Assembly (NCBI GenBank): GCA_964059975.1
Contig: CAXKXX010000001.1
Coordinates: forward strand, 62,001 to 126,000
Source of the DNA: CAXKXX01 sp964059975
GTDB lineage: Bacteria; Pseudomonadota; Gammaproteobacteria; Enterobacterales; Enterobacteriaceae
DNA length: 64,000 nt
Reading direction: 5' to 3'
Of the stretch, positions 18,762 through 27,940 are shown piece after piece; position 1 is the first letter of the stretch, and the number at the start of each line of letters is the position of its first letter. The position numbers and the translations under genes were made by a program. The notes beneath the pieces are model-generated. The model ran no database searches. It was not told the origin of the DNA and saw only the letters and a program-made list of their open reading frames with translations.

Positions 18762-19244
18762 ATGAAAAAGAAAAAAGTACATAAAATCGGCCCTCATGTC
18801 ATTACACAAAACAAGCGCGCGCGCTTCGAATATTTTATTGAAGAAGAGATCGAAGCGGGTCTATCTTTACACGGATGGGAAGTAAAATCTTTGCGTGCTA
18901 ATAAAGCTAATCTTAGTGATAGTTACGTGACAATTATTGATAATGAAGCTTATCTCTTTGGTGTCACTCTAGTTCCACTTAACGCTGCTTCATCACATAT
19001 AATATGTGATCCGATGCGTATAAGAAAATTACTGCTAAAGAGGCGCGAACTAGAATCTCTAATTAGGAAAATAAAGCGTGAGGGTTACACTGCTGTCGCT
19101 TTATCTATATATTGGAAAAATGCCTGGTGTAAAGTGAAAGTTGGCATAGCTAAAGGAAAAAAAGAACATGATAAGCGCAACACAATTAGAGATCGTGAAT
19201 GGAAAAAAGATAAATCTCGCATGATGAAACATACTGGCCATTAA
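18762..19244 (+). CDS. smpB: tmRNA-binding protein SmpB
   Basis: SmpB delivers tmRNA to stalled ribosomes for trans-translation. The 160 residues equal E. coli. Conserved features are RARFEYFIEEEIEAG (about 19-33), LHGWEVKSLRANKANLSDSY in two parts (about 36-55), YWKNAWCKVKVGIAKGKKEHDKR (spread over about 117-140) and a basic C-terminal tail. It is directly followed by the tmRNA gene, as in E. coli. A 9-bp palindrome with a 1-nt centre (18992-19010) lies in the codons for SHIICD; the residue changes there are conservative. Confidence 0.97.
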   Translation: MKKKKVHKIGPHVITQNKRARFEYFIEEEIEAGLSLHGWEVKSLRANKANLSDSYVTIIDNEAYLFGVTLVPLNAASSHIICDPMRIRKLLLKRRELESLIRKIKREGYTAVALSIYWKNAWCKVKVGIAKGKKEHDKRNTIRDREWKKDKSRMMKHTGH

Positions 19245-19300
19245 CTATTTAGATCGATGGCGGAAGATCATGAATACTGATATACTATCAAAACTCATTC

Positions 19301-19673
19301 GGGGCTGATTATGGATTCGACGGATTTTCAAAGCCTTAGGAGCATGCCGAGGGGCGGTTGGCCTCGTAAAAAGCCGCAAAAAATAGTTGCAAACAACGAA
19401 GACTACGCACTAGCAGCTTAATAAACTGCCCGGGGCCCTTTCCCCCCCCCCAGCCTCCTCTCTTAGGACGGGTTTTATGGGAAAGGTTAAAACATAAAAA
19501 AGAGATCGCGCATATTAGCTTCTCCTCGGGCTAATGCGTTAAATGTAATTAGGATAGCCCGTGAGTAACGTGTCCATCCGTAACTTCCAGGTGAACATAA
19601 AGATCGGACTAAGCATGTAGTACCGACGGTGTAGCAATTTCGGACGGGGGTTCAAATCCCCCCAGCTCCACCA
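19301..19673 (+). ncRNA. ssrA: Transfer-messenger RNA (tmRNA)
   Basis: tmRNA rescues stalled ribosomes together with SmpB. The 5' end GGGGCTGATTATGGATTCGA and the 3' end CAGCTCCACCA form the alanyl acceptor arm, and the CCA is encoded. Length is 373 nt against 363 in E. coli. The resume codon GCA is at 19389 and the tag reads ANNEDYALAA (19389-19418, then TAA), differing at two residues from the E. coli tag ANDENYALAA. A TATACT hexamer at 19281 is a plausible -10 element. A run of ten C at 19442-19451, in the pseudoknot region after the tag, is unusual for such an AT-rich genome. Confidence 0.97.
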
Positions 19674-21388
19674 GATTCATATTTAATTTTGTCTGTAAAA
19701 TTATAAAACATAATAATCGAATTCTAAATAATTCTAATTTAGAATTCGATTCACTAACAAACTGTCAAGTTTTATCTATAATAGACACGTAGACTATAGG
19801 TTTTAATCGAACCACGAGTAGTACTCCAATTGTACTCAAAAGATAAATGATCAATTCCTATCTAGAACATAAAAATAGCTTTATTTTATTAATATTTTTA
19901 GAAAAAATCATGTTCTTTTCAATTATAATTTAGTAATACAATTTTTGTATTTCTTAAATAAAGGTGTCGCCATAAAATAACCGTTTAGAAAATACAAATA
20001 TTAAATGTATAATGTAGAATACAGATTCTGTTATAAACAATAAAAATTTTTTCTTGATAAAAAAGAGTCTTAGAGTTATGGAGAAAATATTAAAAATTAT
20101 CTTACAGTACTAAATAAAATTCCATTAAACTCCTTTTAACTTTAATATAAGACTCTTCAGATCTAAATTATTAGGATATAAAATAAATCCGTTCATCTCT
20201 ATTCTATCAAGAAGCATCAATTTTTAAAGTAAGAAAATGGTAGTGAAATATTCTCTTATAGATACATATTAGTATTTTACTAAATAATATTAAAACCACA
20301 TCTCACACATAAAAAAGAAATCGTTACGACGCCCCACAACTAATATACATGTTATTTAACATATGGACTAATAGCAGCGCTAAGTACGAAGAAAGTCAAA
20401 GTCTAAAGAAGCACACTTAGTATTTATAAAAATAAATCGAACAGTAGATTTCTGCATTAAGTTTATTATCTCATATATTAATAATATTTTTAGTATGTTT
20501 TATATGCGAGAATGAGTTTCAACGCTAGCTTAGATAATACTGATAAAGATGGCGGTCATCTATTTAGTGATATTTTAATAATTTGATTTAGGTATAACAT
20601 GCTGGCGCATACACTTTGAATTTTTCTTAAAAGGCATTTAACTATTCGATTAATTTATGAGTTCTCTAATATGCTTTTCGTTCAATATTTAATGACTTAG
20701 TAGATGTGCTCTGTTTATAAAAAGGAGTTAACTTATCGGAAAATATAAATATCAAGTAGAAAAATTTTAAATTATTGCAAGATAAGCTGTTTAGCAACGC
20801 AAAGAAGGTTAAGGTATAGCAAATTCGCTAGTGATAGATTGATTAATAATAAGGTAAATTTTATTTATCGACTTCGATTTATAATGAGGACGTGCACTTT
20901 ATTTTTAGGTTAAACGCATGGGAGTATAATTTCCTACCGCCTCAACAATATTTGATTTCAGTAGAGTAAAATAGTTTTATATTTTATTATAAAAGCTATC
21001 TCACTGTCTTAAAACTAAACTTTTTTAAAATTTATTTATTTCATAATATGAAGAACATATATACTTTCAGTCACATCAGAGATCTTAGGTATAGTGATAA
21101 TTTAAAATTATCTTTTCATCAAGGGATATTGCTGTCAATTTAATAGATTAAATCTCTTAGTTAACTGACAGGTGCAGACGGAATTTTTCAATTAACCCTA
21201 TGATGATTATCATTTTTAAAAAAAATTAGATCGCAGCATGATTTTAGTTAAAAGTAATTGCTTAATCAGAATATTTTTATAATTTATATCTATTTATTAA
21301 CTCGATGGAAAGCCTATTTATAAGCAATTGAAAATAAAAAATAAAAATTACTGTTATGCATTACTAAATATTTTTCTGGAGTTAAACG
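19674..21388. other. Gene-free stretch between tmRNA and tolQ
   Basis: These 1.7 kb of very AT-rich DNA contain no readable gene and separate two blocks that are distant in E. coli, so they include a rearrangement junction. The start holds the hairpin at 19715-19751. ybgC, which precedes tolQ in E. coli, is not recognisable. No promoter for tolQ stands out. Confidence 0.5.
19715..19751 (+). terminator. Possible tmRNA terminator hairpin
   Basis: AATCGAATTCTAAAT (19715-19729) and its exact complement (19737-19751) form a 15-bp stem with a 7-nt loop, starting 42 nt after the tmRNA 3' end. Position and perfect pairing suggest a 3' end signal, but no T-run follows (the next bases are CACTAAC), so a canonical intrinsic terminator is not certain. 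Confidence 0.5.
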
Positions 21389-22081
21389 ATGACTAATATC
21401 AATATTTTAGATTTATTTTTAAAATCGATTCTTTTAGTTAAAATTATCATGGTAAGCTTAATAGCTTTTTCGGTAATTTCTTGGGCTATTATCATGCAGC
21501 GTATATGTATTTTCAATTCTGCAAAATACACAGATAAATCTTTTGAAGAAAAATTCTGGTCTGGGATTGACTTTTTCTATCTATACAAAGAAATCCAAAT
21601 ACGGCGTGATAGCCTAAGAGGTTTAGAACAAATATTCTATGTAGGTTTTAAAGAATTTTCTCGTTGGAGCAGTCTTAATAATCATCCATCGGAACTAATC
21701 ATTAACGGGATATCGCGAGTTATGCGTATTTCTATAAATCGTGAGCTAGAGATGTTAGAAAGTCATATTTCGTTTCTCAGCACTACTGGTTCTATTAGTC
21801 CCTATATTGGATTGCTTGGCACTGTGTTCGGAATTATACACGCTTTTTTTGCACTAAGCACAGGAAGCCAGTTTACGTTACAGATGGTAGCCCCAGGAAT
21901 CTCTGAGGCTTTGATCACCACCGCCATGGGTCTTTTCTCTGCCATACCAGCTGTTATGGCTTGCAACTACTTCAACGAACGTGTTAATAAACTTGATCAA
22001 AATTATGGTAATTTTATGGAAGAACTTATAGCTATCTTAAACCGTCAGGTTTTTCTTGGTGATATAAAAATCAGGGGGTGA
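21389..22081 (+). CDS. tolQ: Tol-Pal system proton channel subunit TolQ
   Basis: TolQ forms, with TolR, the inner-membrane proton-driven motor that energises TolA for outer-membrane constriction and lipid homeostasis. The 230 residues equal E. coli. There are three membrane segments, near 15-37, 137-160 and 172-195; the second and third carry STTGSISPYIGLLGTVFGI (about 131-149) and PGISEALITTAMGLFSAIPAV (about 171-191, read in two parts), the conserved channel helices. tolR starts one base after its stop. It opens an intact tolQRAB-pal-cpoB cluster. Confidence 0.96.
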   Translation: MTNINILDLFLKSILLVKIIMVSLIAFSVISWAIIMQRICIFNSAKYTDKSFEEKFWSGIDFFYLYKEIQIRRDSLRGLEQIFYVGFKEFSRWSSLNNHPSELIINGISRVMRISINRELEMLESHISFLSTTGSISPYIGLLGTVFGIIHAFFALSTGSQFTLQMVAPGISEALITTAMGLFSAIPAVMACNYFNERVNKLDQNYGNFMEELIAILNRQVFLGDIKIRG

Positions 22082-22082
22082 T

Positions 22083-22511
22083 GTGGCTAGAATATCCGGA
22101 CGCCACAGGCGTGACCTTCGGTCTGAGATTAATATTATTCCTCTACTTGACATACTTCTAGTACTATTGCTGATCTTTATGACAAAAATGCCAACTATGA
22201 CACAGAACGTAGAGGTTAATTTACCACATTCTTCTGATTTGAAAACAATATTTAATACCGAGAATCCTTCAGTAATTCTTGAAATTTCTGATGTGGGTCA
22301 ATATACAATGGTGACAAATGATAAGCGCGTGTCGTTGTTTCCACTAGAACGTCTAGCCTATGAAGCTAAGTTACGTTTCGTGACTAATTCTAAAACAGTT
22401 TTTTTAATTGGTGGAGCACCCGATATTCCTTATGATGAAATTATTAAAGTACTAAATGCTCTTAATAAGGTAGGTATAACATCCGTGGGGTTAATGACTC
22501 AGCGTATTTGA
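22083..22511 (+). CDS. tolR: Tol-Pal system protein TolR
   Basis: TolR is the inner-membrane partner of TolQ and the stator component that also contacts peptidoglycan. The 142 residues equal E. coli. The single membrane helix contains the proton-carrying Asp23 in IIPLLDILLVLLLIFM, and the periplasmic domain ends with TVFLIGGAPDIPYDEIIK and SVGLMTQ. The start is GTG, separated from the tolQ stop by one base. Confidence 0.96.
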   Translation: MARISGRHRRDLRSEINIIPLLDILLVLLLIFMTKMPTMTQNVEVNLPHSSDLKTIFNTENPSVILEISDVGQYTMVTNDKRVSLFPLERLAYEAKLRFVTNSKTVFLIGGAPDIPYDEIIKVLNALNKVGITSVGLMTQRI

Positions 22512-22588
22512 TTGTAGTATACGTCTGTTTATTTTTATTCTTTAAATTATGAATCTGATACTAGCAATAGTAGTTTTAGGAACTAAGT

Positions 22589-23410
22589 TTGATAAAGGCT
22601 GCCTCTGAGAAAATCAATAAGCTTAATTATACTGTTATAGTTTCAATTGTATTACATTTAATATTGATTACTACTCTGCAATGGGGACACTTTCGGGAAA
22701 ATGTTATGAGTACTTCATATGACCGTGATGTTTCTACTGTTAGGTCAGTAACGATTGCTCCTCACTTCGCCCCTGAACAATCTAAAGATAAAAAGCAGCA
22801 AATCCACAATCCACATCACACTATAGATTTAACTCAGGAAAAATCTCAAGATCAAAACGAAAAGTTATCTCAAAAAAATCCAATAATTAAACAGAAAAAG
22901 GCGATAGATTTTGAAAAAGAAAGGATAAAGATCCAAGAAAATATCGCACGAAAATCCAGTGTTCTCACAGAAGAGAAGAAAGAGGCGAAACTTAAACAGA
23001 AAGCACCTGACACAGAAGAGCGTTTAGAAGTTGACAATCTATTTAATAGCTTATCAGATGAAAAAAATAGGCCCCACATATTGGGGGAGCAGAGTAGGGA
23101 TTTTAAGTCTCAGGCTAAAACCAAATCTGTTCATGTCAACGACATAGCTATAAGCACCTACATGAAACAGATTCAAAACGCTATCCAAAATAAATTTTAT
23201 TACCCTTCCGCATTCAGTGATAAAACATGCGACTTACATATTCAGATGGCACCTAATGGATCGCTAATAAGCGTGAAGGAGGTTGGTGGCGATCCCGATC
23301 TATGTCAAATAGCGGTCTCCGCTACTCAGCTAGCTGATATACCAAGACCTTTAAACGGCAGTATTTATAAGCATTTTAAAAATTTTATATTAGTTTTTAA
23401 GCCACAGTGA
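22589..23410 (+). CDS. tolA: TolA with a shortened periplasmic stalk
   Basis: TolA spans the periplasm, linking TolQR to TolB and Pal. It has an N-terminal membrane helix (about 14-33, after the short IKAASEKINKLN), a Lys/Glu/Gln-rich helical domain II, and the C-terminal domain III with KTCDLHIQMAPNG (about 208-220) and GGDPDLCQ, whose two Cys are kept. Total length is 273 residues against 421 in E. coli; nearly all the loss is in the repetitive Ala/Lys/Glu stalk, here roughly 80-160. The start is TTG with AGGAAC upstream, and no in-frame ATG precedes the membrane helix. A shorter stalk implies a narrower periplasm or a different reach. Confidence 0.93.
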   Translation: MIKAASEKINKLNYTVIVSIVLHLILITTLQWGHFRENVMSTSYDRDVSTVRSVTIAPHFAPEQSKDKKQQIHNPHHTIDLTQEKSQDQNEKLSQKNPIIKQKKAIDFEKERIKIQENIARKSSVLTEEKKEAKLKQKAPDTEERLEVDNLFNSLSDEKNRPHILGEQSRDFKSQAKTKSVHVNDIAISTYMKQIQNAIQNKFYYPSAFSDKTCDLHIQMAPNGSLISVKEVGGDPDLCQIAVSATQLADIPRPLNGSIYKHFKNFILVFKPQ

Positions 23411-23766
23411 TACCTTATTGCTATATGATGGTATATACTACGGAGTTAGATATAGCCTAGACTTTCTAGTACCTTGAAGGAGTCAACGACTCTGTACTTT
23501 AAACAATATTAAAATACTTTAAGTTAAGTACGGTCGTTAACGTAATTAATTAATAATCTCTCAGTCTCGCCAATAAAAATCCTTAAAATAGGTTTTTCTT
23601 TCGAACTAGATCCTATTCGAACTAGCTCCCATAGTGCAACTCTTCATTCTATCGATTTTAGATACGGACTCTCCAGTGTCCTGATTAAGAGGTTAATATG
23701 CTTACTATATGACGATAGTCAATGATCGAAAGATCTTTGATTAACAGTAAATTTAAGTAGGATAAA
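23411..23766. other. Gene-free gap between tolA and tolB
   Basis: E. coli has a much shorter space here. The 356 bp contain no open frame of note. A nested repeat lies at about 23468-23498, with outer AGTAC/GTACT and inner GAGTC/GACTC, and AAAGATCTTT is a 10-bp palindrome near 23730. Either could mark a promoter or a processing site for tolB, but the sequence alone does not decide it. Confidence 0.4.
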
Positions 23767-25062
23767 ATGAAGAAAACATTTCGAATTACTTTAAGTTTTT
23801 TAATACTTTGCGCATCATTTATGCTTCATTCAGAAGTGCGTATCGAAATTACTCGAGGGGTAGACTCCACTCGCCCTCTTGCCGTAGTACCATTTAAATT
23901 GGTCGGATCTGGTCTCTTTCCAGAAGATATCGGAAAAATTATTTGTGCAGATTTGCGCAATAGTGGAAAATTTAACCCAGTGGCCGTAGCGCTCATGCCT
24001 CAGAAGCCCACTATTGCATATGAAGTAATACCAGAATCCTGGTCTAAACTCGGTATTAACACCGTAGTTCTAGGTCAAGTTCAGCATGACGTAGACGGTA
24101 GTTATTTGATCTCATATCAGTTAGTAGATACTTTAGTGACTCCGGGCAGCATTTTGATGCAAAATCATTTTAAAGTAACTGCACCACGTTTGCGCTATGC
24201 AGCACACGCCGCTAGCGATGAAATATTTGAAAAATTAGTTGGTATTAAGGGCGCTTTCCGGACTCGCATCGCATACATAGCTCAGAAAGAATTCAGGAAG
24301 CATCCCTACGAACTACGCGTAGCAGACTATGATGGCCATAATCAGTTTGTTGTACAGCGCTCCTCGGAGCCTCTGATGTCTCCATCCTGGTCACAAGACG
24401 GCAACGCTTTAGCTTATGTAACTTTCGAAAGTGGTCGCTCAGCATTAGTTTTAAAAACCCTTAATAACGGAAACGTTCGTCAGATTGCTGCATTTCCCCG
24501 CCATAATGGTTCACCTGCGTTTTCTCCAGATGGAAGCCATCTAGCATTTGCACTTTCTAAAAATGGCAGTTTAAACTTATATGTGATGAATTTAGTATCT
24601 GGCCAAGTAACGCAAATTACCGATACTCATAACAACAGCACCGAGCCAGATTGGTTTCCAGATAGTCAGACGATAGCTTATACCTCCGATCAGGGAGGAC
24701 GACCACAGATTTATAAAATTAGTATTAATGGGGGCACGGCACAACGCTTGACGATTGAGGGCTCTCAGAATCAGAATGCTCAGGTTAGTTCGGACGGAAA
24801 GTTTTTAGTGATTGTGAATAGTAGTAATGGGATTCAGCGCATCGCCAAGCAGGATCTTAATTCAGGATCCTTTCAAATATTAACTGATACTTTCCTTGAT
24901 GAAACACCTACTATTTCCCCAAATGGAATTATGATTATGTATAGTTCAATACAAAGTAATAAATCTATTTTACAACTAGTATCAACAAATGGAAAATTCA
25001 AAATGCGGTTCCCGGCAGATGACGAACAAGTTAGATTCCCCTCCTGGTCACCGTACTTATGA
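23767..25062 (+). CDS. tolB: Tol-Pal system beta-propeller protein TolB
   Basis: TolB is a periplasmic protein that binds Pal and TolA and shuttles between them. The 431 residues are essentially the E. coli length (430). A signal peptide covers about 1-22 and ends before EVRIEIT. An alpha/beta N-domain is followed by a six-bladed propeller with repeated SPDG/WSxDG signatures: PSWSQDGNALAY, PAFSPDGSHLAF, PDWFPDSQTIAY and a final FPSWSPYL. It lies between tolA and pal, as expected. Confidence 0.97.
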   Translation: MKKTFRITLSFLILCASFMLHSEVRIEITRGVDSTRPLAVVPFKLVGSGLFPEDIGKIICADLRNSGKFNPVAVALMPQKPTIAYEVIPESWSKLGINTVVLGQVQHDVDGSYLISYQLVDTLVTPGSILMQNHFKVTAPRLRYAAHAASDEIFEKLVGIKGAFRTRIAYIAQKEFRKHPYELRVADYDGHNQFVVQRSSEPLMSPSWSQDGNALAYVTFESGRSALVLKTLNNGNVRQIAAFPRHNGSPAFSPDGSHLAFALSKNGSLNLYVMNLVSGQVTQITDTHNNSTEPDWFPDSQTIAYTSDQGGRPQIYKISINGGTAQRLTIEGSQNQNAQVSSDGKFLVIVNSSNGIQRIAKQDLNSGSFQILTDTFLDETPTISPNGIMIMYSSIQSNKSILQLVSTNGKFKMRFPADDEQVRFPSWSPYL

Positions 25063-25111
25063 TAAATATTCGTGATCGGCGTTCATGGTACACCATAAAA
25101 GGATCAAAAAA

Positions 25112-25621
25112 ATGCAGCCAAATAAAATTCTTAAAAATTCTCTCGTAATATTATCAGTAGTCGCTATGACTGCCTGTAGCTCTCATAAAAGTATAAGTAA
25201 TCCTTCGTCTAAACTTGCATTAGGCGCCACAAAAGAAAATATTAAAACCGATTTATATTCAGAGGAACAAGCACCACTTCAGACACAAGAGCTCCAAAAA
25301 GAAAATACTGTCTACTTTAGTATCGATAAATATGATGTCAGTCCCACATTTAGTCAAATGCTCGATTGGCATGCGACTTTTTTGCGTAATAATCCCTCTT
25401 ATAAAATAACTATAGAGGGTCATGCAGATGAACGTGGTACACCGGAATATAATATTGCTCTTGGCGAACGCCGTGCCAACGCGGTTAAAGTGTACTTACA
25501 AATCCATGGTGTTTTTTCTGATCAAATCTCTATTGTTTCCTATGGAAAAGAAAAACCAGCAGCTTTAGGTCACGAAGAAGCATCATACGCTAAAAACCGT
25601 CGTGCTTTGCTTGTTTACTGA
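25112..25621 (+). CDS. pal: Peptidoglycan-associated lipoprotein Pal
   Basis: Pal is an outer-membrane lipoprotein that binds peptidoglycan and the Tol motor. I chose the ATG at 25112 (MQPNKILKN, as in E. coli, preceded by AAAGGATC) over one nine codons upstream. The lipobox MTAC places the lipidated Cys at 22. The OmpA-like domain has YFSIDKYDV (about 77), TIEGHADERGTPEYN (about 108), LGERRANAV and SYGKEKPAA, with the diaminopimelate-binding residues kept. Length is 169 against 173 in E. coli. With OmpA truncated, this is the only peptidoglycan-binding OmpA-like domain left in the window. Confidence 0.96.
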   Translation: MQPNKILKNSLVILSVVAMTACSSHKSISNPSSKLALGATKENIKTDLYSEEQAPLQTQELQKENTVYFSIDKYDVSPTFSQMLDWHATFLRNNPSYKITIEGHADERGTPEYNIALGERRANAVKVYLQIHGVFSDQISIVSYGKEKPAALGHEEASYAKNRRALLVY

Positions 25622-25629
25622 AAAATTAG

Positions 25630-26430
25630 ATGAATAGTAATCTTAAGTGCTACTTATTTGGTTTAGGATTTTTAGCTGGAACAGCAGTTCCTAATATTTC
25701 ATGTGCTCAAGCTCCAATTATTCATGCCGGATCTGACTCGTTAGAAGAACGTGTTATCTCTCTCGAACGTATTAGCAATGGTCAAGGACAGATTTTAAAT
25801 CAACTTCACCAAAAAGTGCTTGAAAATCAGCATGATGCTAACGCACTATCTGGTCAGATTGAAGAGTATCAATATCAATTACATCAGATAGCAGAGCGAC
25901 AAAAACAAATTGATCAACAGATAGACAAACTTAGTCAAGAAAATACTCGGAGTCGGGAGGGACAAGATTCTAGCTTCAGTGGTAGTAGAATTAGGTCTCC
26001 GATTCCAGAGAGTCAGAGCAATAAGCAGCAAAGTGACTACGATACCGCGGTTTCTTTAGTTATGGAAAAGAAACAGTATGACTTAGCTATTTCTACTTTT
26101 GAGGATTTTTTAAAAAAATATCCAAGATCTATCTATCGCCCTAATGCTAATTACTGGCTCGGTCAGCTACTTTATCATAAAGGTAAAAAAGCTGACGCAT
26201 CTTATTATTTTTCAGCAGTAGTAAAAAACTATGCAGACTCACCTAAAGCGTCGGATGCTATGTATAAAATAGGTATTATTATGAGTGAAAAAGGAGAGAT
26301 TGATAAGGCTAGGTCCGTATTTTATACGGTAATAAGACGGTATCCATCTAGTGTAGCTGCCTCATTAGCGAGAAGTCGGATAGTAAGTATTGAATCTGAA
26401 AGTAATCAGCAACTGATCAGTATAAAATAA
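25630..26430 (+). CDS. cpoB: Cell division coordinator CpoB (YbgF)
   Basis: CpoB is a periplasmic coiled-coil/TPR protein that links Tol-Pal to peptidoglycan synthesis at division. The 266 residues compare with 263 in E. coli. A signal peptide ends about residue 27, followed by a Gln-rich trimerising coiled coil (about 35-105), a polar linker and three TPR units from about 137, with SDYDTAVSLVMEKKQYDLAI, YWLGQLLYHKGKKADA and the final RYPSSVAASLA. It follows pal by eight bases, completing the operon. Confidence 0.95.
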   Translation: MNSNLKCYLFGLGFLAGTAVPNISCAQAPIIHAGSDSLEERVISLERISNGQGQILNQLHQKVLENQHDANALSGQIEEYQYQLHQIAERQKQIDQQIDKLSQENTRSREGQDSSFSGSRIRSPIPESQSNKQQSDYDTAVSLVMEKKQYDLAISTFEDFLKKYPRSIYRPNANYWLGQLLYHKGKKADASYYFSAVVKNYADSPKASDAMYKIGIIMSEKGEIDKARSVFYTVIRRYPSSVAASLARSRIVSIESESNQQLISIK

Positions 26431-26881
26431 ATTCCTGATCGTTATTTGGATCTTATGTGATAAATAGCTAATAAAAGTTATAGAGTGTTTTTGTTCTCTA
26501 AAACCTGTCTTTGGGTCGACTATTCATACAGATCAGTATTGAGAACTCTTATCTGCATTCATAAAACCACTAATTTTTAACTCAATTTATCTAAATCTCC
26601 CCCGTATTTTACAAATCTAAAAGTAGGTGCATAAAATAAGGGGGGACACTGAATTTTTTAACTCAGTATCACTTAAAATAACCTCAAGGATCAAATTATA
26701 TTGATACAACTATTAATATATATAATAACTTTAAATATTATTTAACATGGCTTATATGGGTCTGCGAAAATATCTTCGTATTTTCTATAACTTTAGTTAT
26801 CTTTTAATACATGAATCAGATGCGCTTTCTCCTCAGAAAGCGCCGCGTACGCCTTGGCCTAGCATACATAGGATTATCCTG
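26431..26881. other. cpoB-nadA gap with an imperfect hairpin
   Basis: E. coli has a tRNA cluster here; I find no tRNA cloverleaf. TCCCCCGTATTTTA (26598-26611) pairs with TAAAATAAGGGGGGA near 26632-26646, apart from one mismatch and one bulge, giving a stable hairpin in what would be the nadA leader. A weaker ACTGA/TCAGT pair follows. No NadR operator is visible. Confidence 0.4.
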
Positions 26882-27940
26882 ATGAGTAAAATATCTAATA
26901 TTAAGAAATATCTGCTTCGATCAAAGCCAACTTTAGTAGATACTTTAGACAAGGATTACTATCGCGAATACATTAAATACTTACTCCTAGAGCATAACGT
27001 GGTACTCATCGCTCACTATTATACCGATCCGGAAATTCAAAAATTAGCGGAAGAAACTGGAGGTTGCGTTGCAGATTCGCTCGAAATGGCGCGTTTTGGT
27101 AGTACACATTCAGCTTCTACGCTATTAGTGTCTGGTGTACGTTTTATGGGAGAAACGGCCAAGATCCTTAGTCCAGAAAAACGGGTAATAATGCCAACAC
27201 TATATGCCGAGTGCTCTCTAGATTTAGGTTGTCCAGAAAAAGAGTTTCGTTTATTTTGCGATAGCCACCCCGATCGCACCGTGGTGGTCTATGCGAATAC
27301 TTCTGTGTCAGTTAAAGCACTCGCTGATTGGGTTGTGACTTCGAGTATTGCTATTGAATTAATTGAGCATCTCGATAGCTTGGGCGAGAAAATTATCTGG
27401 GCTCCGGATCGCCATCTTGGAAATTACGTAAAAAATCAGACTCGTGCGGATATGCTATGCTGGCAAGGCTCTTGTATTGTGCACGATGAGTTTAAAGCTC
27501 AGGCACTTAAAAGTATGAAAACTCTGTACCCAGATGCGGCAGTACTCGTACATCCAGAATCGCCGAAAGCAGTAGTAGAGCTTGCTGATGCTGTTGGATC
27601 AACAAGTCAGTTAATTCAAGCAGCTTCGATTTTACCAAATAAACGTTTAATTGTAGCTACAGATCGCGGTATTTTCTATAAGATGCAACGGCTCTGTCCA
27701 GAAAAAGAGTTTTTTGAAGCTCCTACGGCGGGCACAGGTGCGACTTGTCGCACCTGTGCCCGGTGTCCTTGGATGGCATTAAATAGCCTAAAATCTATTG
27801 CAGATACTTTGGAGTGCGGCAGTAAAGCTCAGGAGCATGAAATAAAGATTGACAGCGTGTTGCGTAAAAAGGCGCTAATCCCCCTGAGTCGCATGTTAGA
27901 TTTTGCCTCTCATAAGAGGCTTAGTATAGGGGGGTTTTAG
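26882..27940 (+). CDS. nadA: Quinolinate synthase
   Basis: NadA condenses iminoaspartate (from NadB) with dihydroxyacetone phosphate to quinolinate, using a [4Fe-4S] cluster. The start at 26882 gives 352 residues (E. coli 347) and avoids a 45-residue leader with no homology. Conserved stretches are AHYYTDPEIQKLAEETGG (about 47-64), AECSLDLGCP, CWQGSCIVHDEF and CRTCARCPWMA, which carry the cluster cysteines. Near residues 283-294 E. coli has AGEGATCRSCAHC; the three differing residues all lie in a perfect 16-bp inverted repeat (27729-27762). The last residues after LDFAS also differ from E. coli and include a GCCTCT/AGAGGC hairpin. Confidence 0.96.
   Translation: MSKISNIKKYLLRSKPTLVDTLDKDYYREYIKYLLLEHNVVLIAHYYTDPEIQKLAEETGGCVADSLEMARFGSTHSASTLLVSGVRFMGETAKILSPEKRVIMPTLYAECSLDLGCPEKEFRLFCDSHPDRTVVVYANTSVSVKALADWVVTSSIAIELIEHLDSLGEKIIWAPDRHLGNYVKNQTRADMLCWQGSCIVHDEFKAQALKSMKTLYPDAAVLVHPESPKAVVELADAVGSTSQLIQAASILPNKRLIVATDRGIFYKMQRLCPEKEFFEAPTAGTGATCRTCARCPWMALNSLKSIADTLECGSKAQEHEIKIDSVLRKKALIPLSRMLDFASHKRLSIGGF
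27729..27762. repeat. 16-bp perfect inverted repeat inside nadA
   Basis: CGGGCACAGGTGCGAC (27729-27744) and its exact reverse complement (27747-27762) are separated by two bases. It is the longest near-perfect palindrome in coding DNA here and spans codons for the C-terminal cluster-cysteine motif. The three residues that differ from E. coli in this segment (Glu to Thr, Ser to Thr, His to Arg) fall within the arms. Confidence 0.92.

Noticed and set aside
21200..21220. Fur-box-like ATGATGATTATCAT upstream of tolQ
   Set aside because: Only a partial match in AT-rich DNA, far from the gene start and without a matching regulated iron gene.
26747..26881. Longer N-terminus for NadA
   Set aside because: The 45 extra residues have no counterpart in the family, while the ATG at 26882 gives normal length with a plausible ribosome-binding site.
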